64,000 nucleotides of DNA. It comes from DAISJM01 sp036821485 (GTDB lineage: Bacteria; Verrucomicrobiota; Kiritimatiellia; CAIQIC01; JAGNIJ01). Where the stretch lies: the NCBI GenBank assembly GCA_036821485.1, contig DAISJM010000005.1, positions 52,117-116,116 of the forward strand, given 5' to 3'. The notes below the pieces were generated by a model that saw nothing but the letters and a program-made list of their open reading frames with translations, made no database searches and was not told the DNA's origin. Positions 16,748 to 24,500 of the stretch are shown here, in pieces. Position numbers and translations under genes: made by a program. Every line of letters starts with the position of its first letter. Position 1 is the first letter of the stretch.

Positions 16748-17476
16748 CTACGCCTTCCGACCGGGATAGCCCTTCGGCACGTTGATCTGTTCCACGGGCA
16801 GCTTGCGCAGGCACATGAACCAGTCGAGACACTCGTAGTCCTTGCCCGCGTTGTCGACACGATCCTTGGCGGTGCCGCAGGAGCCGGGCGGAGGGATGAT
16901 GACCGGGTCACCGGGTTCCCAGTCGGCCGGCGTGGCGCATTGCTGCGCATCCGAGGTCTGCATGGCAATGAGCAGCCGGAGCACTTCGTGGAAATTACGA
17001 CCATTGGACAGCGGGTAGTAGACGAGCGCCCGAATCTTGCTCTTCGGATCGATGAAGAAGACGGCGCGCACGGCCTTGGTATCGGCTGCCGCGGGTTGGA
17101 GCATGCCGTATGCGCGGGCGACGTCCATCTTGAGATCCGCGATGACGGGGAAGGTCACCTCCATGTTCGACATGCCCTTGTACGTGATCTTCTCCTTGAT
17201 CGTGCGGAGCCAGGCGATATGGCTGTAGGTACTGTCGATGGAGAGACCGACAAGTTTGCAGTTCAGCGCCTCGAACTCCGGCATGAGCTTGGCGAATGTC
17301 ATGAACTCTGTCGTACAGACAGGCGTGAAGTCCGCCGGGTGGCTGAAGAGAATCACCCACTTGCCTTTGTAATCGGCAGGAAAGTTGATGATGCCCTGCG
17401 TGGTTTCCGCAGTGAACGACGGGGCGTCCTCGCCGATCAGGGGAATGCGCGTTGATGGTGTTTGTACCGTATCCAT
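16748..17476 (-). CDS. 1-Cys (Prx6-type) peroxiredoxin
   Basis: A 242-residue AhpC/TSA-family peroxidase that reduces H2O2 and organic peroxides. The peroxidatic Cys is in FSHPADFTPVCTTEF. The long C-terminal domain (about 160-242) and PADWEPGDPVIIPP are typical of the Prx6 group. There are extra Cys residues near the end (GSCGTAK, YECLDWFMCLRKLP), so a resolving Cys is possible. A very strong ribosome site, AAGGAGGAG, precedes the ATG. A GC-rich hairpin sits in the leader. It lies downstream of a thiol-redox and corrinoid gene group. Confidence 0.93.
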   Translation of the reverse strand: MDTVQTPSTRIPLIGEDAPSFTAETTQGIINFPADYKGKWVILFSHPADFTPVCTTEFMTFAKLMPEFEALNCKLVGLSIDSTYSHIAWLRTIKEKITYKGMSNMEVTFPVIADLKMDVARAYGMLQPAAADTKAVRAVFFIDPKSKIRALVYYPLSNGRNFHEVLRLLIAMQTSDAQQCATPADWEPGDPVIIPPPGSCGTAKDRVDNAGKDYECLDWFMCLRKLPVEQINVPKGYPGRKA

Positions 17477-17492
17477 TTTATCTCCTCCTTGT

Positions 17493-17512
17493 GGCGGCAG
17501 CCGAACGCCGCC
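17493..17512 (-). promoter_or_regulatory. leader hairpin of the peroxiredoxin gene
   Basis: GGCGGC (17493-17498) pairs with GCCGCC (17507-17512) across an 8-nt loop, just upstream of the ribosome site. It may influence translation or mRNA stability; no known riboregulator is recognised. Confidence 0.3.
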
Positions 17513-17567
17513 ATGCGTTCAATAGACACCATCCCCGGTGTTTTGCAAGGGGGCGACGGAAGGAAAT

Positions 17568-18305
17568 CTAGCGGGCAGGATTGGAGCTGATGACGCGTTC
17601 GTCGTACGTGGCAAACACGCCCTGGCCGGGTTGGACCACGAGAAACTCGGAATCGCTCCAGGGTCCGTCGATGAGCCGTTGGATGAGCCCCATATCGCCA
17701 CGGATCTTCTGGAACGGCCAGTGGTGCTCGTCGGCCTCCTGGGTGGCCATGCGCTCAAAGCGATCGTCAGGCTCCGCGCCGGTTTCGATGTAGACCAGGC
17801 TGGAGCAGCGATGCGCGGCCGGCCCGAGCAGGTCAAGAATCTGCCGGGCGTTGTCTGCGCCGTAACGCGCTGCGAGTTCTTCATAACGGCGGTCGAAACC
17901 GAGTCTCATGGCGGCGGTTTCTTTCCCCGCGGCCGGCCGGTGCTCGAGCCAGCCACTCGTCCGGTAGATGGCGCCACGGTGCGCGTCGTAGAAATCCTGG
18001 CAGCCAGCGGCGTTGCCGAAGAAGATCGAGATGCAGTCGTGTGCGCGGGGAACGACCAGCGGTATTTCACGCGCCTGAAGTCCGGCGACGCTGTTACCGC
18101 ACAGGCCGTAGCCGAGCACGACGCTGTCATGCCTGGATGCATCCGCCCCATCGATGATGTTCTGAATCTTGCCGCGCAGGACCGAACGTTCCTCGTCGTG
18201 GAGGCTCATGGGCAGAAACTCGAGATCGATTTGGTTGTGCGAGCGGGCTGCGGCGGCCTGCATCTCGCGGGTCAGGACTTCGCAACTGATGACCTTAAGC
18301 CTCAT
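17568..18305 (-). CDS. DUF1638 family protein
   Basis: A 245-residue protein of the DUF1638 type: MRLKVISCEVLTREM at the start, VVLGYGLCGNSVAGL and RAHDCISIFFG in the middle, and Cys/His residues that could bind metal. Members often lie beside corrinoid proteins and methyltransferases of one-carbon metabolism; the biochemical role is not established. Here it follows a corrinoid-protein gene after 9 bp, which fits a function in the same complex. The start is ATG at 18,305. Confidence 0.8.
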   Translation of the reverse strand: MRLKVISCEVLTREMQAAAARSHNQIDLEFLPMSLHDEERSVLRGKIQNIIDGADASRHDSVVLGYGLCGNSVAGLQAREIPLVVPRAHDCISIFFGNAAGCQDFYDAHRGAIYRTSGWLEHRPAAGKETAAMRLGFDRRYEELAARYGADNARQILDLLGPAAHRCSSLVYIETGAEPDDRFERMATQEADEHHWPFQKIRGDMGLIQRLIDGPWSDSEFLVVQPGQGVFATYDERVISSNPAR

Positions 18306-18314
18306 GGGGGTTCC

Positions 18315-18950
18315 TCATGCCTTATCGTTCACGGACGGCATCAGTGTGTCAAGCAGGCGCACCGCCTCGAATGCGTCGGCGCCGTAGGTTGCACCGGAGC
18401 TGCGCGCAAAATCGGCCGTGACGGCCGCTCCGCCGACGAGGACGATAAGTTCGGGGCGGCCGGCGAAGTGGTACACCAGCTCGCGCAGGTTCTTCATCCC
18501 ATTGGTCATCAACGCGCTGCACAGTACGGCCCGGCAGCCGCCGCGGACGGCCTCTTCATATTGCTCGATGGTGCAATCGTCGCCGAGGTCCTGCACGTCG
18601 TAACCCGCGGCGCGGAGCACGAGGGCGACGATGTTCTTGCCGATGGTGTGATGCTCGCCGCGGACGGTGCCGATGCACACGCGGGGCCTGGAGCGGCTGT
18701 GAGGGGTGGTCATCGAGGGTTCGAGAATCGCCAGTCCGGCCTGCATGGCCCGCGCGCCGACAAGCAGGTCGGGCACACCGAGTTCTTTCCGGGAAAACCG
18801 GGAGCCCAGTTCATACATGGCAGGAATCATGGTCTCGTTCAGCAGAAGCTTGGGGTCGGCGCCGGTCGCCAGGGCGTCGTGCGCGGCGGCCTCCGTGGCG
18901 CTGCGGTCTCCAACAAGTATGGCCTCGTACAGCTTGTCCTGTCTTGGCAT
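18315..18950 (-). CDS. cobalamin-binding (corrinoid) protein, methyltransferase partner type
   Basis: A 211-residue two-domain protein. The N-terminal helical cap (about 1-85: LYEAILVGDRSATEAAAHDALATG, ELGSRF, VPDLLVGARAMQAGL) precedes a B12-binding Rossmann domain. The cobalt-ligand motif is a variant, EHHTIGKN, where DxHxxG is usual: the His and Gly are kept and Asp is Glu. GG-containing VLVGGAAVT completes the fold. Such proteins carry methyl groups for MttB/MtaB-type enzymes. No methyltransferase is encoded next to it, only DUF1638. The start at 18,950 is chosen for the AGGGGGAG site; an upstream TTG-type start would add 29 residues. Confidence 0.85.
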   Translation of the reverse strand: MPRQDKLYEAILVGDRSATEAAAHDALATGADPKLLLNETMIPAMYELGSRFSRKELGVPDLLVGARAMQAGLAILEPSMTTPHSRSRPRVCIGTVRGEHHTIGKNIVALVLRAAGYDVQDLGDDCTIEQYEEAVRGGCRAVLCSALMTNGMKNLRELVYHFAGRPELIVLVGGAAVTADFARSSGATYGADAFEAVRLLDTLMPSVNDKA

Positions 18951-18981
18951 GCCAACTCCCCCTTGCTTGTCGCCGGGCCCG

Positions 18982-21435
18982 TCAGATGAAAAGCGTTGTT
19001 CCCGACTGATCGGCCTCGGAAAGAAACGAAGCCACACCGCCCAGATCGATGCCGTCGATGAGCTCTTCCCGGTGGAGGCCCATCACATCCATGGACATCG
19101 TGCAGGCGACGAGTTTCACGCCTGCCTTGCGCGCGGATTCGATGAGCGACGGCAGGCTGTCGACCTGCTTCTGTTTCATCACGTGCTTCATCATCATCGT
19201 GCCGAGTCCGAGCATGTTCATCTTGGAAAGTTTCAGGGCGGCCGCTCCGCGCGGCATCATCATGCCGAACATGCGATCGAGCAGCGGTTTGTTCGTTGGC
19301 GAGGGGTTGCTCTTGCGCAAAGCGTTCAAGCCCCAGAAGGTGAAGAACATGGTGACTGCGCTGCCCATGGCGGCGGCGCCATTGGCGATAACGAATGCGG
19401 CAAGAACCTTATCGAGGTCGCCGGAGAACACGACCATGGACTTCTTGGTCGGGCCGGTGGAGGCAGTTGAGGCGCCGGTCGGGCATGGGCTGCCCTTGCG
19501 GATGTGCGCCTCAACGCGCGAGCCGTTTTGGCGAATGTCGATGAGCGTGTGGCCGTTGCTGAGACACCATGCCGGCGCATCGGTCAGGAAGCCGGGATCG
19601 CTGGCGCACACGGAGAGTTCGTCGCCCACGTTCATGCCCTGGACGGCTTCCTTCAGGCGCATGATGGGGCCGGGGCATTGCAGGCCGCAGCAATCGAGTT
19701 CCACGGTGCGGCCGGTTGGCGCGGCGGTCTCGGCCATCTTCTCCTCGGCGTAAGCGAGGAACGGCGGGCTCTGGGTCTGGCTGCAGACGGCGCCGCCGTG
19801 ATACGAGCAGAACGTGGAGGAGCCGCCCGCGAGGGTGAGGACTTGTCCAAACCCACGCTGGAGAAGCAGTCGGTAGGCGAGGTAGCTGCGGAACCCGACT
19901 TTGCAGTAGACGAAGAGGGGACGATCCTTGGGCAGTTCCGCGACGCGCTGGCGCAGCTCACCCAGCGGAATGTTGATGGCGCCTGGAATGTGCCAGATGT
20001 CGAATTCCACTTTGCCGCGGACGTCGATCAGCACGCCCCCCTCCGTCTTGGCGGGGTAATCCTCGGCGTACCAGAAGCGGATATCGCCGCGCAGAAGATT
20101 AGCGGCGATGAAGCCGGACATGTTGACCGGATCCTTGGCCGAGCCGTAGGGCGGTGCATAGGCGAGTTCAAGATTTTCCAGATCGTATACGGTCAGCTTC
20201 GCGCGAAGAGCCGTGGCGAATACATCCAGGCGCTTGTCCACGCCGTCGAAGCCGACGACCTGGGCTCCGAGCAGACGGCCTGTGTCGGGGGCGAAGAGGA
20301 CCTTGATGTGCAGTGGTGCCGTGCCGGGGTAGTAGCCGGCATGGCCGGACGGATGCAGGTAGACCTTGTGATAAGGTATCTTCAGCTTCAGCAGTTGCTT
20401 TTCTGACGCGCCGGTGCCGCCCGCCGTCATCGTGAAGACTTTCACGATGGCCGTGCCCTGCGTGGACGAGTAGGTGGTCTTACGTCCGCAGATGTTTTCC
20501 GCCGCGATGCGTCCTTGACGGTTGGCCGGACCGGCCAACGGGATGACCCATGAGTCCGGCAGGACTTCGTGCGAGACTTCGACCACGTCACCTGCGGCGT
20601 AGATGTGCGGGTCCGAGGTCCGCATATGTTCGTCCACGCGGACGCCGCCACGTGGTCCAAGTTCCAGGCCTGCTGCGCGGGCGAGGGTGGTTTCCGGGCG
20701 GACGCCTGCAGCAAGGATCACAAAGTCGGCCGTGACCACCTCAAGGTTCTTCAACTCCACGGCGACTTTCCCGCCCGTTGCATCGCGAAACGCAGCGGCG
20801 GCGGTCCCGAGATGAAACCGTATGCCGTGCTGTTCCATGTGGGTCTGAAGGTCGCGGACCATCTCGCGGTCCAGCGGGGGCATGATCTGGTCGAGCATCT
20901 CGACGAGGTCGACGGTCAGGCCCCGCTCCCTCAGGCTCTCTGCCATCTCAACCCCGATGTAGCCACCGCCGATCACGACCGCACTCTTGGCGCTGCCATC
21001 GACCATGGCTTTGATTTGGTCCATGTCTTCGATATTGCGCAGGACACATACGCGGGGATGGTTGATGCCGGGCAGGTCGGGCTTCAACGGGATGGCACCC
21101 GGACAGAACACAAGCTTGTCGTATGTCTCATCATACTCGCGGCCGGAAGCGAGTTCGCGAATGCGCACGCGTTGGGCCTTGCGGTCGATGGAGAGCACCT
21201 CGTGACCGGTACGGACATCGAGATTCAGCGAGGCCTTGAGGCTTTCCGGTGTCTGGAGGAGAAGCTGCTCGCGGTTCTTGATGTCGCCGCCGATATGGTA
21301 GGGCAGGCCACAGTTGGCAAAGGAGACGTAGTTGCTCTTCTCGAGCATGATGATCTCCGCGCGTTCGTCCAACCGCCGCGCCCTTGCCGCTGCCGATGCG
21401 CCGCCTGCCACTCCGCCAATGACCACGATCTTCAT
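18982..21435 (-). CDS. four-domain CoA-disulfide reductase-rhodanese-TusA-DsrE fusion
   Basis: An 817-residue protein joining four sulfur-handling modules. Residues 1-450 are a CoA-disulfide reductase-type flavoenzyme (GGVAGGASAAARARR FAD site; redox Cys42 in SFANCGLPYHI; NAD site GGGYIGVEMAE). Residues about 460-550 are a rhodanese with Cys511 (YCKVGFRS). Residues about 577-648 are a TusA/SirA domain with Cys587 in CPGP. Residues about 660-817 are a DsrE/F-like domain with Cys778. Known relatives act on CoA persulfide or polysulfide. The chain suggests persulfide passed between cysteines inside one cytoplasmic protein. The start is ATG at 21,435 with AAGGATGG. First gene of a minus-strand run with the corrinoid protein and DUF1638. 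Confidence 0.92.
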   Translation of the reverse strand: MKIVVIGGVAGGASAAARARRLDERAEIIMLEKSNYVSFANCGLPYHIGGDIKNREQLLLQTPESLKASLNLDVRTGHEVLSIDRKAQRVRIRELASGREYDETYDKLVFCPGAIPLKPDLPGINHPRVCVLRNIEDMDQIKAMVDGSAKSAVVIGGGYIGVEMAESLRERGLTVDLVEMLDQIMPPLDREMVRDLQTHMEQHGIRFHLGTAAAAFRDATGGKVAVELKNLEVVTADFVILAAGVRPETTLARAAGLELGPRGGVRVDEHMRTSDPHIYAAGDVVEVSHEVLPDSWVIPLAGPANRQGRIAAENICGRKTTYSSTQGTAIVKVFTMTAGGTGASEKQLLKLKIPYHKVYLHPSGHAGYYPGTAPLHIKVLFAPDTGRLLGAQVVGFDGVDKRLDVFATALRAKLTVYDLENLELAYAPPYGSAKDPVNMSGFIAANLLRGDIRFWYAEDYPAKTEGGVLIDVRGKVEFDIWHIPGAINIPLGELRQRVAELPKDRPLFVYCKVGFRSYLAYRLLLQRGFGQVLTLAGGSSTFCSYHGGAVCSQTQSPPFLAYAEEKMAETAAPTGRTVELDCCGLQCPGPIMRLKEAVQGMNVGDELSVCASDPGFLTDAPAWCLSNGHTLIDIRQNGSRVEAHIRKGSPCPTGASTASTGPTKKSMVVFSGDLDKVLAAFVIANGAAAMGSAVTMFFTFWGLNALRKSNPSPTNKPLLDRMFGMMMPRGAAALKLSKMNMLGLGTMMMKHVMKQKQVDSLPSLIESARKAGVKLVACTMSMDVMGLHREELIDGIDLGGVASFLSEADQSGTTLFI

Positions 21436-21485
21436 GTAACCATCCTTGGTAAAATGATGCCCCGCCGATGTGGCAAGACCCCGCC

Positions 21486-21514
21486 AGAATACTCCCCTGA
21501 AGATGCCTCAACAA
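21486..21514 (-). promoter_or_regulatory. candidate promoter of the sulfur-relay gene
   Basis: On the minus strand TTGTTG (21514-21509), a 17-nt spacer and TATTCT (21491-21486), ending about 50 nt before the ATG at 21,435. Confidence 0.4.
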
Positions 21515-21566
21515 ACGCGTTTTTCAATGGGCGGTGGCCGAATGTCGGACGGCGAGAATCCAAACC

Positions 21567-24500
21567 TTAGGGGAAAGTGACGCGTGAACGGTAGTAGGAC
21601 GATGCGGGCTGGTTGCTGACGGAGATGGTGATGACGGAGTTGTCGCCCGCCAGGTTGGTGCGGAAGAGGGTCCAGTCGCCCAGGCTGATGTTGGTCCGCC
21701 AATAGATGTTGTAGAGACGGTTGGAGACCGAGCCGAACTGGAGCACGGCCGCGGTATTGGAGCGGCCGGCCTCGATGGCAAAGAAGGACAGACCGTTGGT
21801 CGGTATGGTGCCGGCGACGTATTCGGCGTAGTTGTTGAAGCCGTCGTTGTCCGGATCGGCGTCGGATGTGGCATTCGTGGCTCCGCTGAAGTAGGCCGAT
21901 TCCCACGTGTCCGGCAACCCGTCGCCGTCCAAATCGCCACTGCAGGCGGTGATGAACTGCCCGGCGTTGAGGGCGCCCATGGACATATCGTTGGTGGGTC
22001 CGGCCCAGACAAACTGGGCATACGATGAGCCCGTGCCACGCAGTTGAAGCGACTTGTTTGTTTCGTTGCCGGTTTCCATTACGCCGAGGTCGACGGCGGT
22101 CATGCCTGCGGCGGGGCCATTGGTCGCGGTCATCACGCCCTCATAACTGAGGAACTGGACGACCTGTCCGCTGTGCACGAGCGCGACGGCATCGGACGGC
22201 CCGTTCTGGAGACCAGCCATCGCAAACCAGAGGGCGCCGTAGCCGCATCCCTCGTCGTCGATGGTGCCGGAGATGGCATTGCTGGCGTAGTAGGCCCCGT
22301 TACCGCCGTTGTAGGCGAGGAGGTAGTAGGCGCCCAAGTCGGTTCCTGCGGGGCCGGCGACTTCGACACCTTCGTTGGAGTCGGTGCTGGCATTGTCGTA
22401 GTGGATCTCGTTAATCCAGACCGATGATGTGACGGCGGAATTCACGGTGATCACGATCTCTTCCCAATCGACGCCGTCATCGCCGACGGCCCAGAAGAGG
22501 CTGGTATAGGCGCCGAGGGGCGAGGCGTTGGCCCACGTGAACGTTCCGGCGCCGTTGGTGGTGCCGAACGTGGAGCCGGCCGGGGCGTTGCTGACGGAAA
22601 GGGTGATGGGTTCGCCGTCGATATCCGTGGCGGTGACCGAGAACTGCAGCGTGTTGTTCAGGATGACGGAGCGGTTGCCGATGGCTTGTAGGACCGGCGG
22701 ATTCGTGGCTGTGTCGAGGACGCGGAGGACGACGGCCTCGCTGTCCGCGCCGTCCTTATCCGCCGCGTAGAACAGGGAGGTGTAAATGCCGACGGGGGCG
22801 GCGTTGGACCAGGTGAACGTGCCATTGGTGCCGGTGGCGGAGAACTGTGCACCCGCGGGCAGATTGCTGGCGGTCAGGGTCACCGTATCGCCGTCGTGTT
22901 CGGTGGCGGTCACCGTGAAGGTCAGGAGATTGCTCAGGGCCACGTCGCGGTTGCCAATGAGGAATAGGAACGGCGGCTGGTCGGTGGTTCCGCCGCAGGG
23001 ATAAATCCACTGCGATGCGTTCAGCGTGTCGCGCGATGCAACATTCGTGGCGGCGCTCCAGACAAACTGCACGTAGCTGGTGCCGACGCCGGACAGTTGC
23101 AGCGAGTTGCCGACGGGCGTCGTGGTGGTTTCCGCGACGTTCAGTTTCTCCGCCGTTACGCCTGCAGCAGGGCCGTTGGATGCGATGACGGTCGCGCCAT
23201 AGCTGACAAACTGAACGAGATTGCTGCCCAGTTCAACCAGGGCGACGCCGTCCGGCCCGTTTTGGAGGCCGGTCATGGGTACCCACACTGCGCCATAGCC
23301 GCATCCCTCGTCGTCGATCGTGCCGGCGAGTGCATTACTCATGTATTGCAGACCGTCGGCGCCGTTGTAGGCGATCAACGAGAAGAGGCTGAGGTCCGTG
23401 CCGGCGGTACCCGCGACTTCGACGCCTTCGTTGGTGTCGGTGCTGGTGTTGTCGTAGTGGAGTTCGTTGATCCAGATGGAGCCGTTGAGCAACACGCGGA
23501 GGATGGCGGGCTGGGACACCGCGCCATCATTGTCCACCGCGTAGAAGCGTGCGGTATAGACGCCGACAGGCGTAGCGTTGGTCCATGTGAACGTGCCGCT
23601 GGCCCCGGACGAGTTGAACGAGGCACCGGCTGGAGCATTGCTCATGCTGAGCGTGATGGCATCGCCATCGGCATCGGTGGCGGTCACGGGGAACGTCAGC
23701 GTGCCGCCGGCTTTCACGTACGCGGTGCCAAAGGGCGCCATCACAGGCAGGTTGGTTGGCGCCATGACGTAGAAGCGGACTATTTCGGAATCCACACCGT
23801 GTATGTCGGAGGCGTAGAAGCGGGACGTGTAGACCCCGACAGGCGTCGGATTGGCCCAGGTGAACGTGCCGTTGCCGTTGGTGGAGGTGAAGGTTGATCC
23901 GGCGGGTGCATTGCTGATCGTGAGGGTGATCGGATCGCCCTCTGCATCGGTCGCCGTGACGTCGAAAGTCAGCAGATGAGATTCGATCACGGACTTGTTG
24001 CCGATCGTCTGGAGCACAGGCGGTTCGGTCCCCGTCAGGACGCTGATGCGGATGATTTCCCAATCCGTGCCGTCCTTGTCTGCCGCGTAGACGGTACAGG
24101 TGTAGACGCCGACGGGGGTGGGGGTGGTCCAAGTGAATGTGCCGGTGCCGTTGGTAGTGCCGAATGTGGAGCCTGCGGGTGCGTTGCTGATACTGAGCGT
24201 GATGGCGTCGCTGTCGACGTCCCATGCCGCGACCGAGAAGCTGAGCAGATTGCTTTGCACCACGGATTTGTCGCCGATGGCCGACAACACGGGCGGCTGG
24301 TTGGAGCCCTCGCCGCACGGGAAGACGACTTGGCGGCTATTCATAGAACCGCGTGATGGGGCATTGGTCGGGCCGCCCCATGCGAACTGCGTGTAGTTGG
24401 TGCCGACGCCCGTCAGTTGCAGGGAGCGATCCACTTCGGTGCCGGCCTCGGCAACGCCGATGTCCGTGGACGAGAGTTCGATCGCAGGGCCGTCGATGGC

